64,000 nt of DNA from Paraspadella gotoi. Lineage: Eukaryota; Chaetognatha. Each line of letters opens with the position of its first letter. Position 1 is the first letter of the stretch. Where the stretch lies: assembly GCA_051294375.1 (NCBI GenBank), contig CM119265.1:13570124-13634123 (forward strand). The letters are read 5' to 3'. The translations under genes and the position numbers were made by a program. The notes beneath the pieces are model-generated. The model saw only the letters and a list, made by a program, of their open reading frames with translations. It had not been told where the DNA came from and ran no database searches. Of this stretch, positions 38,900 through 51,358 are shown one piece after another.

Positions 38900-39490
38900 C
38901 TCATGGATTCAGGTGATTCGAGGAGCACCGGGGCGGGGACGGCGGGATCCATCTCACGGTCGATCGAAGAGAATTAAGTAGACGACGATGGGCGGGCGGC
39001 GGCATGAGTCTCGCGTTGAGCGAGGGATTTGCGAAATTATCGAAACAAGATATAATTGATTAATAGATTGATTAATGATTAATAGATTGATTATATCGTA
39101 GTTTTACTTGGGCGAATTTTTGATGTACGTAGGTATTCACTGAATTTAGCTGTCGCTCGTCACTGAAAAAAGGGATTGTGGATTTGGTGATTCCCTCGAG
39201 AAAGTCTACGTTTAATCTTAATCGAAAACACGGCGCCCCCCTCTTCAGTGGTCATGGCGCCATCGATCTGAAAACCCCCCGCGCGCCGTTTTTCCGCCCA
39301 CGGCACGCCCGTCTTCTGCGTCTTTGGCCCCCGGAAGCCCGGCGTTGTTATCTCCCAAGAAGGCGCCTCGTTAGATCCGCCTAGTCACCACGTTAATGCC
39401 TCCCCCGGCGACGTTTCGTTCACGCGAGAACGACGCCGCTTTTTGCGCCCACGCCACGCCCCGATATCTCGCGCCGATATGTGACGCGAA
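38900..39490. promoter_or_regulatory. CpG-rich patch with CACGCCC-type boxes
   Basis: High G+C with many CpG, plus GGCGCC, CACGCCCC and GCGCGCC words. It has the look of an unmethylated promoter, but I found no adjacent gene on either strand. Confidence 0.3.
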
Positions 39491-40842
39491 TGAGATAAAT
39501 TCCTCACCTTTTTTGTTTGGGAAGGGGGGTGTGGGGGGAAGGAAGGAAAGGGGAAAGTCAGTATCCTGGGTCAGGGTGATTTTTTTGTCCTTCAGTATCA
39601 ACACAGAGGATGTTCACAGAGGATGTTCACGGGCAAAGGTTGAGGAGGAAAACATCGGGGAAAGAGAGAGTGAAGGAAACAGTGAAATGGTGATGGCGCT
39701 GAAATTGTTTCGTTGCTTGTCATTTAACTGACGCCAGTTCTTTGAGATTAAATCATACATCGCGCTCACCCTTCATCTAGCTTCTGTCAGTATTTTTTTT
39801 TTTTTAAATTTGTCGTCGGTGTCGTCGTCGTCCCCGTTGGTCTTTTTAGATTGGTTTTTCAAAATGTCATTTTTGTTGCGAGCGAATTTTTTTTTTTTTT
39901 ACTCCCGTCTTCCAACGAACGTCAGCTTTTTAACGAGTCACGCTGCCTTCGTGCGTCGCATAATCTTCTTTTTTTTTCCTTTTTATATTTTTTTAAGTTT
40001 TTTTTTAACGCATCGCTCTTTTTTTTTTCAAATAAATTTTCTTTAGACTCGGGGAAAGTAATTTATGGTCGTTTCTTCTTATCCAATTACCATTATTCTT
40101 TTCCGTAAAACTACCATTTTAAACTGTTTTTTTTTTTACTCTCCTATTTTTAATTTCTGTTCCATTAAAAAACTTTCAATCTCTGCATTCCAGAGTCTAC
40201 AATTGTTGAGAGATAGATTTTTTTCCTCCCAATTCTTTTTTTTTTTTGTTTTTTCAAAAGTCTTTTCTCATATTTTGAATTCAGTTCCCTAAAGCAGCTC
40301 CATCTACTTCACGTTTGCTTTTTTCATATTTTTTTTCAGGAAAAGAAGGAAGTGCTGCGGTTGATAACCCGATCGCCTCTGTTTTTAAATCGGTTCGACT
40401 CTTTAGAAAGTTTCCGATTGTCAAAGATCCGAGCTCGTTCAACTTTCTTTTTTTAAATCTTTAATGTTTTTTTTTTTTCGTGAAAAAGTTTTGTTTTTGG
40501 TTTTGACTTGGTTGCCGTGTTATTTTGTTTTTTGGTTTTTCTTTTCTTTTTTTTTTTTTTGTGAAAGACGTTTAGTTGCGATTTAAAAACGAAAACGAAA
40601 ACTTACATTTCTTTGTTTCTCTGAAAAAAAAAATAATGTCATTTCAATCAAGGTTGTGTAGAAAACAAATATGATAAAGCTTGATTTACTTTTTTTTAAA
40701 CGAAAAAATAAAAACTGGTTATGAGGCAACGGAAAGAGTTATATGGTCTTACGCTCAAGGCGTTCATTACGAGTTTGATCTTCCTTTTCTTACTATTTAA
40801 ATCGATTTTCCACACAGTAGTTGCGTCGCATGCGCGGAAAAA

Positions 40843-40847
<5 letters not shown>

Positions 40848-40901
<54 letters not shown>

Positions 40902-40913
40902 AGAGGAAGAGAG

Positions 40914-40945
<32 letters not shown>

Positions 40946-40951
40946 AGAGGA
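40848..40951 (+). repeat. (GA)n block
   Basis: Interrupted GA. Confidence 0.97.
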
Positions 40952-42813
40952 AGCGAAGAAATTCTTGGCTCTCTTGGACGACGACCATGAAAGCGAAATG
41001 AAGGAGTGGGAGTGGGGCGATAATCGTCAAATAATTAGTTGGTTCGTGGAGCAAACATTCCATGGGTTTTGTGAGAGGAGACACGTTGGAGTCTTGTTCA
41101 ACTCGTTACACGGTTTTCGTGACAGAGTAAAATGTAAATATTTCGGGTAATGACTAGAAAATATAGTAATTTCGGTTCTCTTTCTTGGTTAATATGGTAA
41201 CACAACTGCAAGAATAAAAACGTATCAACTCGAAACTTTTAAACGTTTGTTTCATATTTGTGTTCTCTTTTTACTTTTACAGTGAAGGCTGTTTTAAGTG
41301 TAACATGAACGGAAAAGCCTCATGGAGGGGACAATCGGAAGTTGACTTCGCCGTCGGGTTAAAAGTTCACGTTTATTACTCCCCTGGCGACGAAACGACT
41401 TAAGTGAGTTGCATCTAAGCAACTTAGTCTTCAAAAAAAATTTTTCCCCTCCAGACAAAAAAACATTATTCTTTGAGGAAGAATGTCTCTTGCGTCGCGT
41501 GGCGCGCCTCCTACGCTGAAGAATTCCCGCCATTTCCTTGAAGCCACTTTCTCTAGACCGCTATCGACGGATGTGTTTAAGTCTGCGCACATAATATGAC
41601 CATAATCAATCATAGCAAAAACAAATTATCCCCTCCTCTTCCTTCTATTTGGCGCTCTCTGCATAAAGATATTTTGATTACGCTCAGGTTGTTTTTCTAA
41701 AAGATTCATAAAATTCAGCTCCTTGTATTTTGACACTGGACGGAGTGCAATATAGTATTTCCCGATCTAGTACTAGTACTTATCCAATACTTCATACAAT
41801 TGAAATATTCGTTGAAACATTATTCATTGATAGGGAAGCCAGGTACACTGGGATTGAATAAACGAGACTGAGAGAGAGTCTTGATTAAAAGCTTGCAGGG
41901 ACCTGCTATGTCATTATCTTGTAGGAGTGATGGAGGCCTTAAACCATCAAAGCCTGTCCAAAGTCAGGGGCAAGAAAGCTTATTTATTAATTTTTATATT
42001 GGTTGTACCAATTTCATAACAACGGAACATAACCTTCGAGAGATAAATTGTATTGATTTCATCTTGTATCGATAATTGATGTGAAGACAACCACCATTAA
42101 TTTTTCTTCTCCGCCAAAAATCAGCGACTCCGGACCGAAAATATGGAGGCCGAGGGATCTTCTTGATTAACGCATCAAGTATGAAAGATCGTTCGGTCAG
42201 GAGAAAAGAAAGAGAGGCCAAAAGAAATGGGGAAAAACGTCCACCGAGAGACGCGAAGAGATGGAGCGAGAAAAAAAAAGAGAGAAAAAGAAAAGAAAAG
42301 AATTGAGAGGAAAAAAAAAAGAAGAAAAGAAAAGAAAAGGTTTTGAGAGTTGAACGAACTCACACGCAGGGGGCTCGCCTTTTCTCCAAGCGAACCAAAT
42401 AAAAGCGGTGAAAGGTATTTGAGTAGGTCACCGAAAGTGTAAATTGAGTAAGGGTTCACGAACCGATGTTACTTTCGCAACGACGGAACTACGAATCATG
42501 GAAATAATCACGAATTTTGTCAACTCAGTTCGAGAGGCGAAACAGCTGGCGGCGAAATGTAGCCGCGCGAGGGTAGGAAATCGAAAACGGATCTGAAAAC
42601 AATTGGAAAACTAAAAGGAAATCATAGGGAAAAGAAAAAAGAAGAAAGAAAAATAAATAAGCTTCAAAAAAATCAAAATAGAGAGAGAAAAAATGTGGGG
42701 AATTTTTGTGAAACGCGCAGATGTAGAAAGAGGTTTCATGTATAAAGCTTTTATTTCCATTTGGAAAGAATTCTCATGTTTTTTCCGTTTGGAAGGTAAA
42801 ATTAAAAGTAAAT

Positions 42814-42817
<4 letters not shown>

Positions 42818-42874
<57 letters not shown>
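42818..42874 (+). repeat. (CT)n microsatellite
   Basis: CT with one CC interruption. Confidence 0.97.
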
Positions 42875-43316
42875 ACCAGGGTGTTAAAAAGAGAAGGAAT
42901 GCGTGGGACCTCCGATGCCTATTTCCTCACACTTTTTTTATAGATATGGGAAAATCAAGCGTATGAATGTATATGAATGTATATTCTACCACATGAACAA
43001 GAATTTTTCCAGCATAAAAGTTTTGTCGAGCCGCACTCTCTCTCTCACTGGAGATTTCCAAAAGTGTAAACGCCTCTTAACCGCTTTTTCATTGGATCTC
43101 CATCTCCAATAACGCACGATGTATACAATGAAACCTTTTTTTTATTTCCTCTTATTTCATCATGATTTTTTCGTCTTTCTTCATCTTTACGATTCACCTC
43201 TGCCGCGCCCTACAATGTCGATCGCTTTCAGTGGTGCTATTGGAGCTCAAATGTGGTGAGCTGGTTTCATCATCAACGATGCAACGCGTCACGTGACGAG
43301 AGTGAAGTCGTCCCTC

Positions 43317-43356
43317 GCGCCGCCGCCGCCGCCACCGCCGCCGCCGCCGCCACCGC
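43317..43356 (+). repeat. (CGC)n trinucleotide
   Basis: CGCCGC/CACCGC units, CpG-rich, 25 bases after a CACGTG. Confidence 0.93.
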
Positions 43357-44060
43357 AGCCTCTTCGAGGTTGTGTCTTGCCTGAATGAGAATTGACGCTT
43401 GCGGAGAAAGATGCGAAAGAAGAAAAAAAAACAAAGGCGAAAAAAAAACGAAAGAAAAGGGATAAAAAAGAAAAAAGACAGAAAATCCGTGCGTTTTTTT
43501 TTTTTTTTTTATTGATAGCCTTTGTTTTCCCCGCGTAATGGGTGTCGTAATTTTAGTTAGTCGTCGCTTTTGCCCTCTTCGTCTTCTCTCTTCGTCCTCA
43601 CTGTAGCAGCTGTAAGTTATCGCCATGGATCTAAAATCTGTTCTTATTGTGGCCATTTCTACTTTTTTTATTTCAGCTTTTGGCATTTTATTTCTTTAAG
43701 CATTACTTATGTATATAGGTACGGTTGGTGGGGGTTTTCCCTTCCCAGCCTCCATTATTCATTCCATTTTTTTTTAATGACGCTGTGAACGTATATTTTT
43801 TTTTTAAATTTCTTTTTATTCTCCATTCTTTTCCTTTTTGTATTTCGTTTAATCTTTTTCTTTCGTACTTTCGTTTATTTTCACTCTGTTTTCTCCTCTC
43901 TCTTTCCCCCCCCGTTTCTCCCTTCATTTCCGTCGAAACGCACGCCACTCTACTTAATTCTCCCTCTTACTAATTAATCCCTTGATTTTAATTTCCCGAC
44001 TGAAATTCGTCGAAAATTGTCGCTGGAAAATCCGCGATAGCGTAGCCCTTCTAATTCCCC

Positions 44061-44070
44061 NNNNNNNNNN
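44061..44070. other. Assembly gap (10 N)
   Basis: 10 undetermined bases in otherwise ordinary non-coding sequence. Confidence 1.
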
Positions 44071-44199
44071 GTGCGTTTAGTTTCTAAAGCTCTTTATGCC
44101 TCACGCTGGCATATGGTCTATTGCAGAGCGCGAAAAGCACAGAGTCAAGGAGAGTGTCATAAAGAAAAAAGGGGAAGTAGGGTAGTAAGTGGTTCAGAG

Positions 44200-44243
44200 A
44201 GTGAGTGAGTGAGTGAGTGAGTGAGTGAGTGAGTGAGTGAGTA
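44200..44243 (+). repeat. (GAGT)n tetranucleotide
   Basis: About ten GAGT units. Confidence 0.97.
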
Positions 44244-45027
44244 AGATTGTGAAAGAGAAGGGAGAAGAGAGAGAGGGGGGAGAGAAAGTGTGCGTATAAT
44301 AGGGATAGTAATATTGATAGAAAGAGGGAAAATAAGCCAAAGATTAAGTGAGTGTAAGAAGGAGTTTAAACGAGCATGAGCGAGAGGGAAAGAGAATGTT
44401 ATCCGCCACAGAAAAAGGGAAAGAAATGCGTAAGTAATAATCATGAGGGAGACGAAGGGTAAAACAAAAAGAGCAGCCAATGAATCAATACAATCAATGA
44501 CGAGCTAAACATTTATATTTGTTTATTTTTATGTTGCTGATAATTATTACTCAGGTTTCTTTCGTTTCGAAATCTCATTTCTTCGATTTCCAAGTTTTTG
44601 TAACTGGGACTTCTGTACGTCTCTACTTTGGTCGCAGAGTGGAATGCACATACGATCGAGCAAACGATCAATAAAGGTTAAAAACCTGATCTCGGCCGAA
44701 TGATGTTTCCAAATCGCCCCTTCTATTCCTGGCGTGATCATGAAATGAATCATAGATTAGTCGAGAAGCCAAAGAATAAAAAATTGAGAGTTTTTGTCGT
44801 CGTCGTTGGACGTCATCGACCATCAATTCTTAACGGATGGAAAAAGCTGCCAAGGCTAAAAAACTATTATTTTTTTGAGTAATTTATTGATCCTTTCCTC
44901 TATTATCAGTGAGTAAAAGACAAAAAGAGAGAGGGAGACCTTCTTTCGCCATTAGAAGCAGAGGCAGAGGTTAAATGGATGTCATACAAAACGTCTTCAT
45001 TCAAGAACTTTGGCAGCAAAAAAACAC

Positions 45028-45030
<3 letters not shown>

Positions 45031-45081
<51 letters not shown>
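45031..45081 (+). repeat. (CT)n microsatellite
   Basis: About 24 units. Confidence 0.97.
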
Positions 45082-45083
<2 letters not shown>

Positions 45084-45814
45084 TTTCCTCTTTCCTCCCT
45101 CTTGCACTGATAAAGAGATGCCATTTGCTTTTTTTTTCAGTGTAATGATCATCTGCTTAGGATCTTAGATAAACGCGCCAAGAATTTAAAATGCTCGTCG
45201 GATGCTGGAAGAAACAAAAACTGCTCGAAGATTAGGGTGTGTCGATGTCAATGATGTGGGACATCGGTTACGCACGTACACACGTCTACAAGCTTCTAAT
45301 TAGAATTAAATTTGTTAATATTTTGAAAAATGTCTGATAGTAGTACATAGTATATAAAATGTTTTTATCAATATTTTGCCCATATTTTTTTGGATTGTTT
45401 TTCTGTTTTAAAATTTTTCTCAAAATCATAACTTGTCAATAATTTTAGCTTATAAAATTGGTACCACGCATAAAATTAAATAAGCGTCTTGCCCTCCACT
45501 TTGGATAGGCTATTTTGGGTTAAGGCATCCCACCTTCTTAAAAAATAAAATTTAATGGTAGATTGCGGAGTTTTTTGAGAAGGGAGTTTTGGTTGGAGGG
45601 ATTCTGGGTAAGATGAATGAAGAGGGGCGGGTAAATTGGGGTAATTTAGTAAAAAGGGCAAGGTTAGTTATTGGAATTTATTCTAGTAATTTGGTATGTA
45701 TTGAGTATTGGGTATTGTAAAGTGAGGATTAAGGATTAAGATTTAAAAATTCATAAAGGATTAAGAATTAAGGTTTTAAAAATTCATAAACTTAGTATAT
45801 AACAATGGTGTGAT

Positions 45815-45918
45815 AATGTAATAATAATAAAAATTGTGACATTAGTAATTATAGTTACTATTGTAATAATAATAGTAATAACAATAATATTAATGATGAT
45901 ATATATATATATATATTA

Positions 45919-45955
<37 letters not shown>

Positions 45956-46260
45956 AATAATAATAGTGATAACAATAATATTAATAATAATATTAAGTTT
46001 TATAATAATATCATAGTAATAATATTGATAAAAATAATAATAGTTATAATGATAAAAATAATAATATGTGTCATTAATTGATAAGAACAATAATAATTAG
46101 GAATGAGGGTAATTTCCAGTAATAGTAATTCCAATCATAGTAAATAATAATAATAATAATAATAATGTAAAAATAATAATAGTAATAATGATAAAAATAA
46201 TAATAGTATCATTAACGATAAGAATAATAATAATTAGGAATAAGGGTAATTCCAAATAAT
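45815..46260 (+). repeat. AAT-rich region with (AT)n core
   Basis: AATAAT/GATAAT repeats around an (AT)n at 45899-45952. GATAAAAATAATAATAG recurs about 150 bases apart, so part is duplicated. Confidence 0.9.
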
Positions 46261-46310
46261 TTTAATCTGGTATTTATGCCTTTCTATTTATGATCAGTTA
46301 AAAAAAAAAA

Positions 46311-46458
46311 TTGACAAGTTTCTGTCTATGACTTAAAAAAAAAAGAGGCAATGGCCTAGTATAAATGTTAGGTACCATAATGATAGTATTTACTTTTTTT
46401 TTCATTTGCCAAGTTTCTGTCTATGACTAAAAAAAAAAATGGCAAATGGCCTAGTGTA
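46311..46458 (+). repeat. Tandem duplication of a ~107-base unit
   Basis: CAAGTTTCTGTCTATGACT, a poly-A run and GGCAATGGCCTAGT occur twice in the same order about 107 bases apart. Confidence 0.75.
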
Positions 46459-46911
46459 TTGATAATATTCACTCATGATTTTCATTGATATATTTAATAC
46501 TTTTCCAATTTGCAATGTCTGCAATGATCCTTAATTGTTTGAATTTTATTTTTAGTGCCATTAGTGCAATTTTTCTTGCTCAATACTCATCGTTTAATCG
46601 TTTAATCTTCTTATTGTCTTAATTGTCAAATTGTTTTTTTATTTCAGAAAAAAAAAAAATAAAAAATTCTTAAAAGCCTCCAATCAAAACTCTCTCACAG
46701 TCTAGTTTATAACTCCCAGAGAACTTGGTTTCACTCTCAATGAATTTTTTATAATATTTCTATAAACTGTCTCAATTTAGGAAGTTTCATCAGTGTGAAA
46801 ATCTCTTTTTATCGGTATGAAATAAATAAATAAACCAGAGAAAATTTTAAATAATACTGATAGAAAAAAAATTACTAATAGATGAGTGATGAGGAAAGAA
46901 AGAAAGAGGGA

Positions 46912-47180
46912 AAGAAAGCAAAAGCATTGCTTCACCGTCTCTCAGAGTGAAGGCACATTAAACTCGTTCAACCCACACAAAGAACGACTCAATTCTGCCG
47001 AACTGAAGTGTAATCACTAATGGAGAATCTATAAAAGAGTTAGAAAGAAAGCAGGAAAGAAAAAAAGATAAAAAGAAAGAGAGCACGCATTGCTTTACGG
47101 TCTCCCTGAATGAAAGCACGTTAAACTCGTTCAGCACACAAAAGAAGGCTCTATTCTACCAAACTGGAGTTCTGAGGAAT
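46912..47180 (+). repeat. Diverged tandem repeat, period ~166
   Basis: A ~95-base core (GCATTGCTT, then GTGAAGGCACATTAAACTCG and CCAACTGGAG-type end) occurs at ~46924 and ~47090. Each copy is preceded by a GAAA-rich stretch. Confidence 0.7.
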
Positions 47181-47198
47181 ATTCAGAGAAGAAAAAAA

Positions 47199-47345
47199 AA
47201 GGAAAAAAGAAAGAAAGAAAGAAAGAAAGAAAGAAAAAAAGAAAAAAAGAAAGAAAGAAAGAAAGAAAGAAAAAAGAAAAAAGAAAAAAGAAAAAAGAAA
47301 AAAGAAAAAAGAAAAAAGAAAAAAGAAAAAAAGAAAAGAAAGAAA
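47199..47345 (+). repeat. (GAAA)n and (AAAAAAG)n
   Basis: GAAA units change to seven-base AAAAAAG units and back. Confidence 0.97.
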
Positions 47346-47625
47346 TAGCGTTAGAGTGAAAGAAAGAAAGGAATAAGAATAAGAATGAATCGAAAATGGA
47401 AAGTTACCAAATAATAAAAAAAAATTTCTTCCCGAGTTTTATTTTCCTCAAATTCACCAGTAAAACGGATTTAAACGTTCTAAAATTTTCCCTTGTTTGA
47501 ATTTCTTTCTTTAAGCGTATTGTCGGCAAAAAAAATAGTGAATTGTTTAAAATTTGAGGTAACAAACAAACTTGTTTTTGTTTGCAAGCCCCAGCTGGGG
47601 TCTTGTAATCATCTTTCTCTTGGCC

Positions 47626-47650
47626 GCCTCCTCCTCCTCCTCCTCCTCCT
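47626..47650 (+). repeat. (CCT)n trinucleotide
   Basis: Eight units. Confidence 0.9.
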
Positions 47651-47979
47651 TATCTATTGGAAGGAAACTCACTTTGCCACAGCTTGGATTGACTCTTACT
47701 CTTATGTATTAAACATTACGTGGTACGTTTTTTTTTCTAAATTCCAACACATTCTTTAATGTTTAAGGAATGACAATTCTTTTCTTAAAATGCGAAAAAA
47801 AGTAATAAAAAAAATTAAGGATGCTTTTTTTTTTGATAATCCGCATGCGAAGCGAGTTAAATATTGCAACAAAAAAATATTACTTTTGGAAGCAATTTAG
47901 TTATTACCATGAAAAAAAGAAAATCTTCGTTCAGGAATTGGGATTTTTTTTTCCTCTTTTTCGTAGACAGCGTCCGTGT

Positions 47980-48340
47980 TCCGTCTCGCGGGCAGCGTGG
48001 GGAGAGCGCGCGGGCGACGTGCACCAGCGGCGCGCATTGGCGTGGGCGTGGTACTTCCGGTCTTGAATCCACGAGCGCGAGATTTTTTCAAGTGAGAGAA
48101 GAGAGACGAGAGAGACGCAAACGCGATTTCGACGAGATGGCGTCCGCGGAGAGGAGAGAGAGAGAGAGAGAGGGAAATCGTCCAAGTCGCGTGCGGGGGA
48201 CTCGTCGCGTGAGCAAGCCCGCTATAGGACGCACCGGGGTTGGGGAAAGGATAAGGAGGAGGACGATGACGGCTTCTCGTCTTCTCGTTGCCGCTTTAAC
48301 ATCGTCACCGTCCTGTCCTATCAACCTTTTTCCTTTGTTG
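47980..48340. promoter_or_regulatory. CpG-rich patch, possible promoter or first exon
   Basis: It starts after a TTTTTTTTCCTCTTTTTCGTAG acceptor-like run. GC-rich with CpG-dense words, and contains GACGAGATGGCGTCCGCGG, an ATG in fair context that soon enters Glu/Arg repeats. No protein similarity recognised. Confidence 0.3.
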
Positions 48341-48744
48341 ATTGGGGTATCCGCTAGAGCAGCCGCTACTTAGCTGGACTAAAATTATGAAAAAATACTT
48401 AAAAATAAATAAATAAATACTTAAAAATTATGAAAAATACTTTTCACCGAAAGTAAAGAAGAGAACGTTGTACGACCGTATCGATAAATATGAGTCAGAC
48501 GTGTCCTTAGCTTTTACTTACCACCGTCCCATCGATTACATATAAAGCCAAGCTGGGCTTCTGGTTGCGTGGTTAAGTGGTGGATTACAATGGGCATAAG
48601 GGGACTTTTTTATAAACTTACATTCGTCATTATCAACATCGGCGTAATTGCTTTTTTTTTTCTTCATCCCTATCACCTTTATTACCAAAGTATATTTTTC
48701 TTTTATAGAATTTTATATAATTTGAGTGGTGTGGCGGTATATTC

Positions 48745-48985
48745 ACAACGCCTCACATCCACCATCCTTCAGCCAATACCATTGGCTCAGCGGGGGAACG
48801 CACCATCCTAGGCTTTGTATTCCATCCCCAGTCCTAACGACTTCCCTCTGCGTTGGCAAAGTGAGTCCGTCCTAGGGTAACCGCACCAGTGTCTGGAGGC
48901 GTCACTTAGGGTCGGAAGACCCAAAAGCCAACAGAGAGATGCCCCATCCCAATGGGCATCGAAGGCAACCAAGCTGCGAGAGAGA
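48745..48985 (+). mobile_element. Possible tRNA-related SINE, family 3
   Basis: Plus strand TTGGCTCAGCGGGGGAACGC resembles box A. A weaker box B (GTATTCCATCCCC) follows at short spacing. The body contains a direct motif (GATGCCCCATCCCAATGGGC) near its end. GC content is higher than the surroundings. Confidence 0.45.
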
Positions 48986-49283
48986 GAGAAGTAACATATT
49001 CTTTAATAAATCAAAAAACAATAAAAGAAAGTATCAATTGATCAATCAGCCAATCTACAGAGAAAAAGAATCCCAATAAAGGTAACCAGAATTTCTTCCA
49101 TTTAAATTAATGCTCATGGATTTAGAATTATTTAGTGGTAAATTATTTTTGGATAGGCCGATAGCTTTTCTTAATTTGTAAAATAAAAACGATATCATAG
49201 CTGAGATCGGTTAAACGTATTCGAAACTTGTATTTGAGTGGAAGCATGTACTTTTGGCCTAATAAACAGTCTGATGCATCTGT

Positions 49284-49345
49284 ATGTATGAGGCGCTAAC
49301 TGGGCTGAAGACCGCTTCCCTCCCTCTGCAGTCTAGTAGTCTACA
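49284..49345 (-). mobile_element. Fragment of SINE family 1 (tail only)
   Basis: The plus strand reads GGCGCTAACTGGGCTGAAGA, matching the complement of the family 1 tail just upstream of copy B. No tRNA-like head is present. Confidence 0.5.
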
Positions 49346-49449
49346 CAGAACTCAGAAGATACGGATAGTAATCTTCACCATGTCCAAGGGCCTGGATTCA
49401 GGTTGGTATACGCTCGACAGGATGGGCTAACCACTCACTAGTGTGGAGA

Positions 49450-49690
49450 ATGCGCTAAGTGGGCGGAAGATTACTATCCATATCTTAAGCAATGGAACGG
49501 GTCCTAGACGGGTCTAGAGTTTTCCAGGCCCTCAAGGCGGTTTACGGTCGTCCTCAGGCTTCACGCAGGTGAGGTACCATTGGGGATCGATGCCGTTACC
49601 TAATGGTCATGAGCGATGGTATTACTCAATGAGCTACCGGGTCACGATTGAAGGAGTCATGCTTATAGGCGGGGTGAACCTTTCCAAGTT
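49450..49690 (-). mobile_element. tRNA-related SINE, family 1, copy B
   Basis: Minus strand: TAGCTCATTGAGTAATACC (box A), then GCATCGATCCCC (box B) at tRNA spacing, a shared middle (CCGCCTTGAGG), and the tail CTTCCGCCCACTTAGCGC. Clearly related to copy A. Confidence 0.7.
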
Positions 49691-50123
49691 CAACTACTAG
49701 TCTAATAAGCCAAAAGAACAACCGCAACATTCCCACATATTCAAAATTTTCAAATTATTTTTTAAATATGACTTCATGATATAATTAATGATTTTCTTAC
49801 AGAAATGATATGTGATATCTATTTAGAAAACTAGTAGAGCAGGAAATAATGTAACCTTGTGTTGCATAGATGCTCCCTCCATTTCCAGAAGATAACCCTA
49901 ACAACCCCCTCCCAATAATTATATAATATTTTCAGATTTATGTAGATTATCAAACACCAAAATTAGTAAAAAAAAAATAATAATAATAAAATATATAGTT
50001 TGTAATAAAACCTTTAGTTGGCTTTTTTTATATTCGCCGACATATAGAAATCTCATTACGCAAAAATAAATAATACTGGTAAGGGTAGAAAATCTTTATA
50101 TCATAAATTTCATTTCGAAACCT

Positions 50124-50168
50124 CCCCTAACCCTAACTACCCCTAATCCCTAACTACCCCTAACCCCA
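50124..50168 (+). repeat. Short CCCTAA/CCCCTAACTA repeat
   Basis: The plus strand has CCCCTAACCCTAACTACCCC and then CTAATCCCTAACTACCCC, an imperfect telomere-like array of ~45 bases. Confidence 0.55.
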
Positions 50169-50226
50169 TTGCTTACCGTTTAAAAAATATAAAAAATTAT
50201 TTATTTTCCTTTCATTTTGGCTATTT

Positions 50227-50503
50227 GTTTAAGGTAGAAAATGAATTGTTTATGTACAACGAGTTTTATTATGAACTATAAATTTCGGACATAATCCGGC
50301 TTCAATGTAAGACTTCATAAACGCAAAAACGAATTGATTTGTAAAACAAATATTTTCACGAAAGTTTGAATAGAGAGTCGGTAAAAATATTTGTTTCACA
50401 ACTCAATTCGTTTTTGCGCTGATGAAGGCTTACATTGAAGTCCGAAATTTATGTTTCTTAAAAACTCGTTGTACATCAACAAAATTTATTTTCTACCTCA
50501 AAC
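50227..50503. mobile_element. Foldback/MITE-like hairpin
   Basis: Two ~120-base arms are reverse complements of each other around ~50365. GGTAGAAAATGAATTG at the left pairs with the complement of the right end. Shared cores are TGTACAACGAGTTTT, ATAAATTTCGGAC and GCAAAAACGAATTGA. No coding capacity. Flanks are AT-rich and no target duplication is obvious. Confidence 0.75.
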
Positions 50504-51358
50504 ATAAAAATATCAATTAAAATAAATTTAAAACTATTATTATTTATTATAAAATTTAAAAAATTGTATATTACTGTGCAAACTAAGACTCGACGCTAGA
50601 GGGAAAACAAAATTAAATGGATCAACAAAGCACCGACCGCTGGTACCTAAAGTTGGTTGCGGACGTCGAATAGTAAAGTTACCCTTTTAATTAATATAAA
50701 TAAAATCTAAAACTTAATTTTGCAATTCCAAAACTACAGGGAAATTTTCACATGAGTGTACATATTTCACATAAATGTAGCTAAAACCAAGGGTATTTTT
50801 GACTTTTTTAACTTCTACTAGAAGAAAAACGAAATAATCAAGAGTAATTTTTTTAATAAACAAACAATAAAAAGGTATACAATATTGAGACAGACATAAC
50901 CCATGAGCATCATAGAAGTTAACAATTCATTCTTTCTCAACACAGATTTTAAACTAGAGTGATCTGGAAAAGAATCCTTAAATCAAAAGCTACAATTGAT
51001 TGACAAGTTATAGTGATCGAATACTTTTGAGGACTTATATTAGCATTGGTAAACATGGCGCCGCGAAACTCAAAAGAAATGCTTCTCTTTACTTTGCCTC
51101 TATTTCTTAATTTTAACACGAAAACATAACTTAATTAGAAATATATAGTGACGATACAATAGCGAATTTTTTGAAAATAGAACTACGCAAGCTAAGCTGA
51201 ATCTTAATGGTCCAAGTTTTTTCTCGGGTGAAATTTAAAAAAAAATATCATGCGTAGCTTTTCATAAAAATTTCATAACGCTACGGAAAATAATTCTTTT
51301 CACATCACCCCAGTTCAAAACCCGCGTAAAAATATATTCAATTCCTAAACCGTTCCAC

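Larger units (their letters stand above)
29400..48400. other. Intergenic: AT-rich with many simple repeats
   Basis: No open frame here shows a recognisable domain. GC-rich exceptions are 31170-31440, 38900-39490 and 47980-48340. Poly-T runs with AG ends (e.g. 34630, 40330) resemble acceptors but lead to no supported exon. Confidence 0.6.
49695..51358. other. 3' flank of the BCOR-like gene
   Basis: AT-rich, with the telomere-like stretch and the foldback hairpin. On the minus strand AATAAA/ATTAAA-like words occur (e.g. ~50852, ~50685, ~50549), but none is close to the stop, so the 3' UTR end is unknown. Confidence 0.5.

Noticed and set aside
28035-49690. Functional tRNA genes at the box A/box B sites
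   Set aside because: Acceptor and anticodon stems do not pair; the sites continue into shared repeat bodies, so they are SINEs.
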